Position numbers and translations under genes: made by a program
DNA from: Clostridium algoriphilum
Lineage (GTDB): Bacteria > Bacillota > Clostridia > Clostridiales > Clostridiaceae
Assembly: GCF_020443705.1 (NCBI RefSeq)
Contig: NZ_JAIZZK010000007.1
Coordinates: forward strand, 62,001 to 126,000
DNA length: 64,000 nucleotides
Direction of reading: 5' to 3'
In this document: one piece after another, positions 1 through 8,932 of the stretch
How positions within the stretch are numbered: the stretch's first letter is position 1
How the letters are laid out: every line of letters starts with the position of its first letter
The notes under the pieces: generated by a model
The model's database searches: none
What the model was told of the DNA's origin: nothing
What the model saw: only the letters and a program-made list of their open reading frames with translations

Positions 1-288
1 CGCGAAGAAGAACAGCCAAAGATATTATGCGAAGACATTAAACCCCTCCTAAAGATTAATAGTGAGAAAATTTATATATTAGTCGAAAATGAAATCATGG
101 TAAAGGATGCATTGAAAAAATTAAGACAGAACTTGGCGATATACAGAGGGAATACCCCCGTATTCATTTGTACAAAAGAGCCAAGAAAAATGTATGCTGT
201 AGATAAGAGTTTGTTTCTAAGTGAAGAAACAGATACTATGGAGATACTAAGAAATATATTTGGAGAAAATAACATAAAAATTCAATAA
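1..288 (+). CDS. dnaE: DNA polymerase III alpha subunit DnaE, C-terminal fragment
   Basis: The reading frame is open from base 1, so this is the last 95 residues of a gene that begins outside the window. DnaE is the catalytic subunit of the replicative DNA polymerase III. The visible part has the look of the extreme C-terminal domain of clostridial DnaE: a segment reading KIYILVEN, a conserved alternation of beta strands, and the ending GENNIKIQ. There is an internal ATG at 97, but the frame upstream of it is open and protein-like, so it is not the start. The order dnaE-pfkA-pyk is common in clostridia, which supports the call. No catalytic residues are in the visible part, so identity rests on C-terminal similarity and on synteny. 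Confidence 0.75.
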   Translation, partial: REEEQPKILCEDIKPLLKINSEKIYILVENEIMVKDALKKLRQNLAIYRGNTPVFICTKEPRKMYAVDKSLFLSEETDTMEILRNIFGENNIKIQ

Positions 289-449
289 GTTAGGTTTATT
301 ATAGTGGGAAATATTACTAATAGTAATTAGACTTATCATGGGAATAATAGTGGGAGATATATTTTTTCTCCCGTATTTATCCATTTAAAGGTTTACAGTG
401 TCATGATTATAAAATATTTATAAAAAAAATAATTTTTTTTTAAATATTA

Positions 450-478
450 TGTTGAATAATTCAAGAATTTTGTATAAT
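450..478 (+). promoter_or_regulatory. Putative sigma-A promoter of pfkA-pyk
   Basis: A perfect TATAAT at 473-478 is preceded, after 17 bases, by TGTTGA at 450-455 (TTGAAT at 452-457 is an alternative with 15 bases). It lies in the 349-bp gap between dnaE and pfkA, about 160 bases before the pfkA start, which leaves room for the operator-like palindrome at 551-569 downstream of the predicted start of transcription. No terminator was recognised after dnaE, so some read-through is possible. Confidence 0.5.
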
Positions 479-550
479 ATTAAAGTATAAGGGTATTTTT
501 AATTAGTAGAAATGTTTTTGTTAGCAAACATGAATATATTATAACCATAG

Positions 551-569
551 TGGGACAAACTTTGTCCCA
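551..569 (+). promoter_or_regulatory. CggR-like operator palindrome upstream of pfkA
   Basis: The bases TGGGACAAACTTTGTCCCA form a perfect 9-bp inverted repeat around one central base. The core fits the GGGAC-N6-TGTCC half-operator known for CggR, the central glycolytic repressor of Bacillus. It lies about 70 bases downstream of the predicted transcription start and about 70 bases before pfkA, a position suited to repression by roadblock. The Bacillus operator has two such units in tandem; only one full unit is visible here. The regulator itself is not in the window, so binding by CggR is an inference. Confidence 0.5.
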
Positions 570-637
570 GTGGTACAAGAAGAGGAAACAATCAATAATT
601 GTTTATCTCTCCCAGAGAACTATGAGGAGGAATGTTT

Positions 638-1597
638 ATGAAGACAATTGCGGTATTAACAAGTGGAGGAGACGCACCTGGAATGAATGCAGCCATTAGG
701 GCAGTAGTTAGAATGGCCATATATAAAGGCATAAGGGTTATGGGCGTACAAAGAGGATATAGTGGACTTATAAACGGAGAAGTTTTTGACATGGATAGGC
801 ACTCTGTTTCCGATATAATTCATAGAGGTGGGACTATTCTTAGAACTGCAAGATGTGAAGAATTTAAAACTGAAGCTGGAAGAAAAAAGGCAGTCAACGT
901 ATTAAGAGTATTTGGAATTGACGGATTAGTAGTAATTGGTGGGGATGGTTCTTTCGCAGGAGCACAACTTTTATCAGAGATGGGTATTGCAACTGTAGGT
1001 ATTCCAGGAACTATTGATAATGATTTACCTTATAGTGAATATTCTATAGGGTTTGATACAGCGCTCAATACAGTACTTGACGCTATTAATAAAATAAGAG
1101 ACACATCAAGCTCTCATGAAAGAATTAGTGTAATTGAAGTAATGGGAAGAAATTGTGGAGATATAGCCTTATACGCTGGTATTGGTGGAGGGGCTGAAGA
1201 AGTGATTATTCCTGAAAAAGGGTATGAAATAGATACTTTGTGCAAAACTATATTTGAAGGTAAACTAAGAGGCAAAATGCACAATCTTATAATCCTTGCT
1301 GAAGGTGTAGGCGGAGCAAATGAGCTTGCAAAGCAAGTCGAAGAAATAACAGGAATTGAATCAAGGGCTACAATACTCGGCCATATTCAAAGGGGTGGAA
1401 GTCCAAGTGCTTTTGATAGAATGCTTGCATCAAAAATGGGAGTAGAAGCAGTACAAGTGCTTATAGAAGGTAAATCAGGAAGAGTTATAGGCATGAAAGA
1501 TGGCAAAATAATTGATGAAGACATCAATGAAGCACTAGAAATACCAAGAAAGTTTAATGAGGAACTTTATGAAATATCAAAAATTCTTTCTTACTAA
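638..1597 (+). CDS. pfkA: ATP-dependent 6-phosphofructokinase
   Basis: Phosphorylates fructose 6-phosphate to fructose 1,6-bisphosphate, the committing step of glycolysis, in the cytoplasm. All hallmarks of the bacterial ATP-PFK family are present: the N-terminal GGDAPGMN loop (residues 10-17), the ATP-binding GGDGSF segment near residue 103, the catalytic TIDND segment near 125-129, [14 protein letters not shown], and [10 protein letters not shown] with its substrate-binding arginine. From the ATG at 638 the protein is 319 residues, exactly the usual length. An ATG two codons earlier (632) lies only 2 bases after the AGGAGG at 624-629, whereas 638 is 8 bases away, so 638 is preferred. pyk follows after 80 bases and is probably co-transcribed; the upstream palindrome suggests control by glycolytic flux. 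Confidence 0.97.
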   Translation: MKTIAVLTSGGDAPGMNAAIRAVVRMAIYKGIRVMGVQRGYSGLINGEVFDMDRHSVSDIIHRGGTILRTARCEEFKTEAGRKKAVNVLRVFGIDGLVVIGGDGSFAGAQLLSEMGIATVGIPGTIDNDLPYSEYSIGFDTALNTVLDAINKIRDTSSSHERISVIEVMGRNCGDIALYAGIGGGAEEVIIPEKGYEIDTLCKTIFEGKLRGKMHNLIILAEGVGGANELAKQVEEITGIESRATILGHIQRGGSPSAFDRMLASKMGVEAVQVLIEGKSGRVIGMKDGKIIDEDINEALEIPRKFNEELYEISKILSY

Positions 1598-1677
1598 ATT
1601 GTCTACTATGATGATTTATCAAGAAAGTTTATATAGTAATGCAAATACAAAATAATTAACAACAAGAGGAGTAGTTT

Positions 1678-3438
1678 ATGAAAAAAACTAAAATAATATG
1701 TACCGTGGGACCAGCTAGTGATAGTAGAGAAACAATAAAAGACTTAATGAATTCAGGAATGGATGCTTCAAGGCATAATTTCTCTCACGGAGACCACGAA
1801 GAACATAAAGCAAGAATGGATTCAGTAAAAGTTCTTAGAGAAGAACTTAATAAACATATTGCTATAATACTAGACACTAAGGGACCAGAAATAAGAACAG
1901 GAAATTTTGCAACTGGTAAAGTAGAATTAAATGAAGGTGCAGAATTTACTGTTGTTTGTGGTGAAGAAGTTATTGGAGACGAAACTATATGCTCAGTAAC
2001 ATATGAACAATTATATGAAGATGTTAAGCCTAATGATACTATCTTAATAGATGATGGCTTAGTAGGACTTAAGGTAGTAGAAGTAGTAGGAAAGAAAATA
2101 AACTGTGTTGTATCAAATAGTGGTATGATAGGTAACCATAAAGGTGTTAATGTACCAGGAGTTTCAATAAATCTTCCTGCACTTACAGAAAGAGATATTA
2201 ATGACTTGAAATTTGGATGCGAACAGGGTGTTGACTTTATAGCAGCATCATTTGTAAGAAAAGCATCAGATGTACTTCACATTAGACGTGTACTTAATGA
2301 AAATGGTGGAGAAAAAGTACAGATAATCTCTAAGGTTGAAAATAGAGAAGGAGTTAATAATATCGACGATATCATTAAATTCTCTGATTGTGTAATGGTT
2401 GCTAGAGGAGATTTAGGAGTAGAAATTCCTACTGAAGAAGTTCCAATAGTTCAAAAAATGATTATTTCAAAATGTAACGCTGCTGGTAAAGCGGTTATAA
2501 CAGCTACTCAGATGTTAGATTCTATGATTAGAAACCCAAGACCAACTAGAGCAGAGTCTTCAGATGTTGCAAATGCAATATTTGATGGTACAGATGCTAT
2601 AATGCTTAGTGGTGAGACAGCTAATGGTAAATATCCTGTTGAGGCTGTAACAATAATGGCTAAAATAGCACAAACTGCTGAAAATGCTCTTAACTATGAA
2701 GATAAGTTAAAGAAGAAAAGAGAATTCCATACCCCTAATGTACCAAATGCTATTAGTTTAGCTACTTGTAATACAGCTATGGAACTCAATGCATCAGCTA
2801 TTATTACTGCAACTCAAAGTGGTAACACAGCTAGAAAAGTTTCAGCTTATAGACCAGAATGTGCAGTTATTGCTGTTACTCCTTATGAAGTGGTTGCTAG
2901 AAGTTTAGCATTAAACTGGGGTGTAGTTTCAATATGTGCAAATAAGATAGAATCTACAGATGAACTTATAGATAATTCTGTAAATATGGCTTTAGAATCT
3001 GGATATGTACAAAAGGGAGATTTAGTAGTTATTGCTGCTGGAATTCCAGCAAATTATGTAGGCAGCACAAATATGATGAAAGTACATATTGTTGGTGATG
3101 TATTAGTACAAGGTAAAGGAAATATAACTGCATCAGCTTGCGGTACAGCTTGTTATGCTGAAAATGCAAAAGAAGCTAGTGACACTATGCGTGATGGTGA
3201 CATTTTAGTTGTGAAAAAATTAGATGCAGAATATGTTGATTTATTAGATAGAGTTTCAGGAATTATTGTAGAAGACTATGCACATAGATCAAATGTTGTT
3301 ATTGAAGCTACAGCAAAATCAGTTCCAGTAATACGTAATGCAACAGGAGCAGTAGAAATTATTAAAACAGGTTCATTCATAACAATGGATGCAGCTAGAG
3401 GTATAGTATATAGCGGTCGCGCTAATATAAAATACTAA
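1678..3438 (+). CDS. pyk: Pyruvate kinase with C-terminal PEP-utilising-type domain
   Basis: Transfers phosphate from phosphoenolpyruvate to ADP, giving ATP and pyruvate. The first ~470 residues are a full pyruvate kinase: KIICTVGPAS at the start, the NFSHGDHEEH substrate loop, DTKGPEIRTG, the catalytic lysine segment ISKVENREGV, VARGDLGVEI, and the TATQMLDSM...RAE signature. Residues from about 475 to 586 form an extra domain like the mobile phosphohistidine domain of PEP-utilising enzymes, an arrangement typical of pyruvate kinases in Bacillus and clostridia and the reason the protein is 586 rather than about 470 residues. The usual histidine motif of that domain is not obvious (EDYAHRSN is the nearest), as is common in these extensions. 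A strong hairpin terminator follows at once. Confidence 0.96.
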   Translation: MKKTKIICTVGPASDSRETIKDLMNSGMDASRHNFSHGDHEEHKARMDSVKVLREELNKHIAIILDTKGPEIRTGNFATGKVELNEGAEFTVVCGEEVIGDETICSVTYEQLYEDVKPNDTILIDDGLVGLKVVEVVGKKINCVVSNSGMIGNHKGVNVPGVSINLPALTERDINDLKFGCEQGVDFIAASFVRKASDVLHIRRVLNENGGEKVQIISKVENREGVNNIDDIIKFSDCVMVARGDLGVEIPTEEVPIVQKMIISKCNAAGKAVITATQMLDSMIRNPRPTRAESSDVANAIFDGTDAIMLSGETANGKYPVEAVTIMAKIAQTAENALNYEDKLKKKREFHTPNVPNAISLATCNTAMELNASAIITATQSGNTARKVSAYRPECAVIAVTPYEVVARSLALNWGVVSICANKIESTDELIDNSVNMALESGYVQKGDLVVIAAGIPANYVGSTNMMKVHIVGDVLVQGKGNITASACGTACYAENAKEASDTMRDGDILVVKKLDAEYVDLLDRVSGIIVEDYAHRSNVVIEATAKSVPVIRNATGAVEIIKTGSFITMDAARGIVYSGRANIKY

Positions 3439-3450
3439 GACACTCAAAAA

Positions 3451-3482
3451 AGATTGCCAGATAATTGGCAATCTTTTTTTTA
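3451..3482 (+). terminator. Rho-independent terminator of pfkA-pyk
   Basis: A perfect 9-bp stem (3451-3459 with 3466-3474, loop GATAAT) is followed by eight or more T residues. It begins 12 bases after the pyk stop codon. Confidence 0.93.
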
Positions 3483-3575
3483 TTTATAAATATTTATAAA
3501 AACTGTGTATAATTTTCTTTATTATGGTTATAATTATAAGTACAAGCAAAATAACATGGCAACTGATTCTTTAGG

Positions 3576-3606
3576 GCATCTATATATCTATATGGTGCTT
3601 TTTTTT
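3576..3606 (+). terminator. Second hairpin with T-run, no gene directly upstream
   Basis: A 9-bp stem with one bulged T and one G-U pair (3576-3585 with 3590-3598) is followed by eight T residues. It lies in the 304-bp gap between pyk and the DUF1540 gene, about 100 bases after the pyk terminator. It may be a back-up terminator or the 3' end of a short untranslated transcript starting near 3520 (a TATAAT is at 3508-3513, without a clear -35). Nothing else was recognised in this gap apart from the region just before the DUF1540 gene. Confidence 0.4.
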
Positions 3607-3742
3607 ATTCCTTTCAAATAATATTAAAGTTATGTTGAGTTTAGGTAAAAGATCATATTTATTATGTAATTATTCTTATGTATAGTATAATAAAAGCATA
3701 AGATACAAACTATAACTAAAAATAAATAGTGGAGGGATAAAC

Positions 3743-4105
3743 ATGAGAGGAACTCTAAGTTGTACTGCAACAAGTTGTGTTAATAATATGTCGGGAATAT
3801 GTTCAGCTGGCACTATCAATGTTTCGGGGTCAAATGCCCATAGCACTGAAGCAACACAGTGCGAAACATTTGCCGAAAAGGGATTAAAAAATTCATTAAG
3901 TAATGTACTTAATATGAATGTGGTTGGTGAGTTTAAGCAAGTATTTAGCAATGCAACTATAGAGATGAGTCCAAGTATTAGATGTGATGCTATAAACTGT
4001 ATGCATAACTTAAAAGAAGAATGCCATGCAGAAAATATTATGGTGAATGGAATCGGTGCTTTAAGTAGTGCAAAAACAGAATGTGAAACGTTTAAAGAAA
4101 AATAG
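3743..4105 (+). CDS. Two-repeat DUF1540 domain protein
   Basis: A 120-residue protein built of two copies of the small cysteine-rich DUF1540 domain. Each copy has the same cysteine plan: a C-x5-C pair, a third cysteine about seven residues on followed by A-x-x-I, and a closing CETF. Copy 1 is roughly residues 5-47 and copy 2 roughly 77-118, joined by a linker. The pattern suggests metal binding or disulfides, but the function of the family is not established; members are frequent in spore-forming Firmicutes. The start is supported by GGAGGG at 3732-3737. The upstream TATAAT at 3686-3691 could be a -10 element. It appears to be a single-gene unit, followed by a large imperfect inverted repeat. 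Confidence 0.85.
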   Translation: MRGTLSCTATSCVNNMSGICSAGTINVSGSNAHSTEATQCETFAEKGLKNSLSNVLNMNVVGEFKQVFSNATIEMSPSIRCDAINCMHNLKEECHAENIMVNGIGALSSAKTECETFKEK

Positions 4106-4147
4106 AATTTTAAAATCATAGAATGAACATTTTTTTAAACTATGCTA

Positions 4148-4220
4148 AAAGGCATCTTCAAAGAAGTGACAAGTCAGTGTGCTAGCATTTATGGCCTGAC
4201 ACTTCTTTATAGATGCCTTT
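4148..4220. repeat. 73-bp nested inverted repeat (structured element)
   Basis: Three nested complementary blocks are visible: 4148-4157 with 4211-4220 (10 bp), 4161-4167 with 4201-4207 (7 bp) and 4173-4177 with 4196-4200 (5 bp), around an 18-base loop. Neither strand has a good T-run after the stem, so it is a weak terminator candidate at best. It sits between the DUF1540 gene and the rRNA methyltransferase gene, 43 bases before the latter, so it could also be a leader structure or a small repeat element. Confidence 0.55.
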
Positions 4221-4262
4221 AGTGTGGAAAAACATTAAAGTTAGAGATTGAGAGGAGAAACA

Positions 4263-5663
4263 ATGAAAAGTAAGAGAATATTTGATGATTATATTATTCC
4301 TGTTGAAAAAAACATGGATTATATAATGACTATAGATAATATGGGATATGAGGGTGAAGGAGTAGGTAAGATAGATAACTTTACTGTTTTCGTTGCGGGA
4401 GCAATTGTAGGCGAAAAGGTACAAATAAAAATAGTTAAAGTATCTAAAAAATTTGCTTTTGGTAAATTATTAGAAGTGATTGATCCTTCAAAGAGCAGAG
4501 TTGAGCCAGTTTGCAGTATATATAAAAACTGTGGAGGTTGCAATATTCAACACATAGATTACAAGGCGCAATTAGATTTTAAAACTAATAGGGTAGTCCA
4601 GGTCATAAATAGAATAGGAAAATTGGATGACGTGATAGTGCATCCTACACTAGGAATGGAATCCCCATACAATTATAGAAATAAGGTTCAATTACCTGCA
4701 AGTAACAAAAACACAGAAGTGAAAATTGGTTTTTATGCGGCAAGAAGTCACGACATCATAGATATGGAAATATGCCATATTCAAGACTCAGTTGCAGATC
4801 TTGTAGTAAAGCTAACAAGGCAATGGATAAAAGAGTTTAATATTGAAAGTTATAATGAGGAAAACCACCAAGGTATTTTAAGACATATTATGATTAGAAA
4901 AGGAATTAAAACAGGAGAAGTAATGGTAGTATTAGTTACTAATGGTAAAAACCTTCCCCATAAAGAAGAATTTATAGCATTAATCAGTAAAAAGATTAAA
5001 GGGCTCGTAAGTGTTATACAAAATGTTAACAGTGATAAAACAAATGTAATATTAGGACCACTTTGCGTAACGCTTTGGGGAAAAGATTCTATAACTGATT
5101 ACATAGGGAAATTTAAATTTGAAGTTTCAGCGTTATCATTTTTCCAAGTTAATTCGATTCAAACAGAAGTGTTGTATAGTAAAGCACTAGAGTATGCAAA
5201 CCTAAATGGTGGAGAAGTGGTCCTGGATGCATATTGTGGTACAGGTACTATATCATTATTTTTATCTCAGAAGGCTAAAAAAGTGTATGGAGTAGAAATA
5301 GTGCCAGAAGCTATTGAAAACGCTAAAATAAATGCAAAAGAAAATGATGTACATAATACAGAATTTATAGTAGGAGAAGCAGAAAAGATTATTCCTAGAC
5401 TTATAGATGATGGAGTACGTGCCGACGTAGTTGTAGTTGACCCTCCAAGAAAGGGTTGTGATAAAACTCTTTTAGAGGCAATTAGTCATATGGGACCTAG
5501 AACTATAGTTTATGTTTCTTGTGATCCTGGGACATTAGCTCGGGATTTAGGGATATTAGATGAACTAGGATATAAAACTTTAGAGATTCAGCCAGTAGAC
5601 ATGTTTCCACAGACGGCGCATATTGAATGTGTAGTTAATTTAGTGCGAAAAAATTGTATATAA
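4263..5663 (+). CDS. rlmD: 23S rRNA (uracil-C5)-methyltransferase, RumA/RlmCD family
   Basis: Uses S-adenosylmethionine to methylate C5 of uridines in 23S rRNA; Gram-positive members of this family (RlmCD) modify both U747 and U1939. The N-terminal part (residues ~12-70) is a TRAM RNA-binding domain. It is followed by the iron-sulfur cysteines [15 protein letters not shown]. The C-terminal Rossmann methyltransferase has [12 protein letters not shown] (SAM site), VDPPRKGCD, and [13 protein letters not shown] with the catalytic cysteine. I place the start at ATG 4263 because AGAGGAG at 4251-4257 is well spaced; the frame is open back to a TTG at 4248, which would overlap that ribosome-binding site. 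Length from 4263 is 466 residues, usual for the family. Whether it modifies one or both uridines cannot be told from sequence. Confidence 0.93.
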   Translation: MKSKRIFDDYIIPVEKNMDYIMTIDNMGYEGEGVGKIDNFTVFVAGAIVGEKVQIKIVKVSKKFAFGKLLEVIDPSKSRVEPVCSIYKNCGGCNIQHIDYKAQLDFKTNRVVQVINRIGKLDDVIVHPTLGMESPYNYRNKVQLPASNKNTEVKIGFYAARSHDIIDMEICHIQDSVADLVVKLTRQWIKEFNIESYNEENHQGILRHIMIRKGIKTGEVMVVLVTNGKNLPHKEEFIALISKKIKGLVSVIQNVNSDKTNVILGPLCVTLWGKDSITDYIGKFKFEVSALSFFQVNSIQTEVLYSKALEYANLNGGEVVLDAYCGTGTISLFLSQKAKKVYGVEIVPEAIENAKINAKENDVHNTEFIVGEAEKIIPRLIDDGVRADVVVVDPPRKGCDKTLLEAISHMGPRTIVYVSCDPGTLARDLGILDELGYKTLEIQPVDMFPQTAHIECVVNLVRKNCI

Positions 5664-5771
5664 ATATATTATGTGCAATTTAATAACATACAACAGATCA
5701 TAAAAGATGATAATATACATGGTGATATATTTGAGAAAATGATAATTAAAATGTGTACCCAATTTGGATGC

Positions 5772-5802
5772 TTGTTAATATGTGGAATAGATATGTTATA
5801 AT
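5772..5802 (+). promoter_or_regulatory. Putative promoter of the glycosyltransferase-like gene
   Basis: TTGTTA at 5772-5777 and a perfect TATAAT at 5797-5802 are separated by 19 bases, a little longer than ideal. It lies 46 bases before the gene at 5848, in a 184-bp gap without other features. Confidence 0.45.
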
Positions 5803-5847
5803 GGAATTATACTATTGGATTATTTTGCGTAAAAAGGGAGTGGTCAA

Positions 5848-7095
5848 ATGCAGAAGGTCGAAGAAATTAAAGTTGGAATAGGTTTTGCCACTGGAAGAAA
5901 AAGCTTTCAAAAGGTGCTGAGAACTAACATAAGCAATTGGAAGGAATCCGGTTTAGTAGCAAACAAACGGATTAGTTTAAATATTTTTGTCGCATATGAT
6001 CTTCATTATAACAAAACCCAAGTAACAGATTACACTAATGTACATCCAGATCTAGTCAAGCAGATTGATAGTAGCAAGTTCATTGGAAGTGTTGCTATTA
6101 AAGAAGAAATTGACTATTTAATAAATGAAAATGTTATTAGTTTTGAGGAAACTCAAATGATATTTGGCAAGGGGTATGCAGCTAAGCGTAACGCTGTGCT
6201 ATATAATGCTATAAAAAACAATATGGATTATCTGGTTTTTCTAGATGACGACGAATACCCAATGGCGGTTACTAATACTCTTGATACTGCTATTTGGGGA
6301 GGTCAGTTTGTTCTGTCAGAACATCTTAAAAATATTACTGATGCTGACATTACTCACGGACATCATTGTGGTTATATATCACCAATCCCATATATGGAAT
6401 TTAATGAAATTATGACCGAAGCAGATTTTCGTTCTTTTATTGAAGCTATCAGCAATGATATAGTTAAGTGGGATAAGTTAAAGGCCATTATGAAAAATGG
6501 TGGAATAACTTATGCAGATACAAAAACATTAACTAGTCATGAGGCTGTAGAGGTTGAAGAAGTGAATCATTCAAAATTTATCTCGGGGGCTAATTTGTGT
6601 ATTAATCTTACAAAACCTGAGCGTATTTTTCCGTTTTATAATCCACCGGGAGCTAGGGGAGAGGATACTTTTTTAAGTACATGCCTAAGCCAGAGAAAGG
6701 TATTACGCGTGCCATGTTATACATTCCATGATGGATTTTCTACATACAATCATCTTTTAGAAGGTGTTCTTCCTATAAGGTTAAAGTTTATTAAAGCTGA
6801 TACGGAAAAAGTTACTACTCGTTTTTACAATGCATGTATAGGCTGGATTCGGTACAAGCCATTACTACTTTATATAACGCATCCAGATCACTATGAGGAA
6901 AAAATTAATCAAATGAGGAAGCAATTAAGTGTTACATTACCTAAAATATGCGAATATTTTGGGAAACCTGAATTTATGAACGTGTTAGGAGAACTTGAGA
7001 AATACAATAAAAATGTTAAAAAACATTATGGTGAATTTCTTGAAACACAACGTATTTGGGCAAAAATAATGAAGCATTTTGCGCAGCGAGAATAA
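5848..7095 (+). CDS. Predicted GT-A type glycosyltransferase (GT2-like)
   Basis: A 415-residue soluble protein with features of a GT-A fold glycosyltransferase. The N-terminal GIGFATGRKSFQKVLRTNI resembles the first strand and helix of GT2-like enzymes. YLVFLDDDEYP near residue 130 is a typical DXD metal/nucleotide-sugar motif, SKFISGANLCINL is an acceptor-loop-like segment, and GEDTFLSTCL near 270 resembles the conserved acidic (ED) motif. There is no signal peptide or membrane segment. It stands alone between a promoter and a strong terminator, with no other glycan genes beside it, so donor and acceptor are unknown. The ribosome-binding site is AGGGAG before ATG 5848. The fold assignment is fairly firm, the substrate open. 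Confidence 0.65.
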   Translation: MQKVEEIKVGIGFATGRKSFQKVLRTNISNWKESGLVANKRISLNIFVAYDLHYNKTQVTDYTNVHPDLVKQIDSSKFIGSVAIKEEIDYLINENVISFEETQMIFGKGYAAKRNAVLYNAIKNNMDYLVFLDDDEYPMAVTNTLDTAIWGGQFVLSEHLKNITDADITHGHHCGYISPIPYMEFNEIMTEADFRSFIEAISNDIVKWDKLKAIMKNGGITYADTKTLTSHEAVEVEEVNHSKFISGANLCINLTKPERIFPFYNPPGARGEDTFLSTCLSQRKVLRVPCYTFHDGFSTYNHLLEGVLPIRLKFIKADTEKVTTRFYNACIGWIRYKPLLLYITHPDHYEEKINQMRKQLSVTLPKICEYFGKPEFMNVLGELEKYNKNVKKHYGEFLETQRIWAKIMKHFAQRE

Positions 7096-7132
7096 GAATA
7101 TAAGAAGCAACTTAATATACATAGAATTATAA

Positions 7133-7165
7133 AGGCTCCTAGACTAAAAGTTTAGGGGCTTTTCT
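7133..7165 (+). terminator. Rho-independent terminator after the glycosyltransferase gene
   Basis: A 12-bp stem including three G-U pairs (7133-7144 with 7150-7161, loop TAAAA) ends in a short T-run, 38 bases after the stop codon. Confidence 0.75.
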
Positions 7166-7313
7166 ATACACATATTTGGCTGGACATTTCATATTATAAT
7201 TAGGAGATATATATTTTTAAAGGAATTTAAATAATTAACTGAAGATTGAGAATTGATAAAATATTCTAAATAGTATATAATTAGGTTTATTATAAAAAAA
7301 AGGAGGAGGATTT

Positions 7314-8723
7314 ATGGAGTTATTTGGTAATATGGTCCAGCAAATTGATGGGTGGATATGGGGCATACCACTTATTGCTTTATTATTTGGTACTCATGTT
7401 TTTTTAACTTTTAGGCTAAAATTTATTCAACGATACATATTTAAGGCTATAAAGATTTCGGTAACTAAAGATGATTATGGAGAAGGCGATGTAAGTCAAT
7501 TTAGTGCTTTAACAACAGCTCTTGCGGCTACGATTGGAACAGGAAATATAGTTGGTGTTGCAACAGCAATTGGTCTTGGTGGACCAGGAGCAGTTCTTTG
7601 GGTTTGGTTAACAGGAATTTTTGGCATAGCAACAAAATATTCTGAGTCTTTACTATCTGTTAAATATCGTGTAAAAACGAAGGATGGTGAAATGGCAGGT
7701 GGCCCTATGTATGTTTTAGAACATGGACTTAAGTCAAAATGGGCTGGAGTATTATTTGCATTATTTACAAGTATTGCAGCTTTTGGAATTGGATGTATGG
7801 TACAAGCTAATTCGGTATCATCAATGGTATATGAAACATTTAAAATTCCAACTTGGATTACTGGAGTTGTAATAGCTGCAATGGTAGCTATAGTTATATT
7901 AGGTGGAATAAAGAAAATAGCAAAGGTTTGTAATGTTTTAGTTCCATTTATGGCATTGTTCTACGTTCTTGGGTGTATTATACTACTTGTAATGGGATAT
8001 AAAACTGTTGGAAGTACAATAGTGTTTATAGTTAAGGATGCATTCTCACCTCAGGCCGCCACTGGTGGATTTGCAGGGTCAGGAGTTATGATGGCGATGA
8101 GATATGGTGTATCAAGGGGACTTTTCTCAAATGAATCAGGTCTTGGTAGTGCACCTATTGTTGCAGCTGCAGCACAAACAAGGAATCCTGTTAAGCAAGC
8201 ATTGGTATCTGCAACAGGAACATTTTGGGATACAGTCGTTGTGTGTGCAATGACAGGAATAGTTATTGTGAATTCAGGTTACTGGCAGGAGGGTGTACAG
8301 GGGGCTGCTCTTACTAAAGCTGCGTTCTCCGCTATCCCAATTGTAGGACCTATTATTTTAACGGTAGGACTTCTGACATTTGTATTTTCAACTATACTTG
8401 GTTGGTCATACTATGGCGAAAAAGCAATTGAATATTTGCTTGGTAAAAAGGCAATTATTCCTTATAGAATACTTTGGGTCATATTTGTTTATATTGGTTC
8501 TGTATTCTCGCTTAATCTAGTTTGGAATTTAGCAGATATATTTAATGGACTAATGGCAATTCCAAATCTGATAGCTTTAATATTACTCAGCCCCGTAATT
8601 GTTAGTGAAACTAAAAAGTATCTATGGGATGATAACCTTGAAGCAGTAGATAAAGATCTAATAAAAGTAATTGATGATAACGGAAAAGTTATTGATGAAC
8701 ATAAAAAAAATATTCAGTTGTAA
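7314..8723 (+). CDS. Alanine/glycine:cation symporter (AGCS family)
   Basis: An integral membrane protein of 469 residues, the usual AGCS length, taking up alanine or glycine together with Na+ (or H+). Family marks are the early segment PLIALLFGTHVFLTFRLKFIQ, the TALAATIGTGNIVGVATAI stretch, GGPMYVLEHGL, and the signature NESGLGSAPIVAAAAQT. About 10-11 hydrophobic segments can be counted. The start at ATG 7314 follows a very strong AAGGAGGAGG. The gene is a single transcription unit with its own terminator. The preferred amino acid cannot be read from sequence. Confidence 0.93.
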   Translation: MELFGNMVQQIDGWIWGIPLIALLFGTHVFLTFRLKFIQRYIFKAIKISVTKDDYGEGDVSQFSALTTALAATIGTGNIVGVATAIGLGGPGAVLWVWLTGIFGIATKYSESLLSVKYRVKTKDGEMAGGPMYVLEHGLKSKWAGVLFALFTSIAAFGIGCMVQANSVSSMVYETFKIPTWITGVVIAAMVAIVILGGIKKIAKVCNVLVPFMALFYVLGCIILLVMGYKTVGSTIVFIVKDAFSPQAATGGFAGSGVMMAMRYGVSRGLFSNESGLGSAPIVAAAAQTRNPVKQALVSATGTFWDTVVVCAMTGIVIVNSGYWQEGVQGAALTKAAFSAIPIVGPIILTVGLLTFVFSTILGWSYYGEKAIEYLLGKKAIIPYRILWVIFVYIGSVFSLNLVWNLADIFNGLMAIPNLIALILLSPVIVSETKKYLWDDNLEAVDKDLIKVIDDNGKVIDEHKKNIQL

Positions 8724-8750
8724 TTAAATTATATATATATTAATAAAGCC

Positions 8751-8782
8751 CCCCTGACATTTAAAACATGTTAGGGGTTTTT
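8751..8782 (+). terminator. Rho-independent terminator after the AGCS gene
   Basis: A 10-bp stem (8751-8760 with 8768-8777) with a 7-base loop is followed by five T residues, 28 bases after the stop codon. Confidence 0.88.
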
Positions 8783-8932
8783 ATGATTCTTCTTCACTAT
8801 ATAACATAAAATAACTAGTTTATTAAAGAAGTGAAAATTTTTCGTTTGTTAACACATAATAAATTTTTAATAGTGATATATTATAGGTATTGTGATAAAA
8901 TACTAATGTATAAGATTTGAGAGGGGATAATC

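Noticed and set aside
3676-4119. 147-codon minus-strand frame opposite the DUF1540 gene
   Set aside because: The plus strand has a good ribosome-binding site and two matching cysteine repeats; the minus frame is a shadow.
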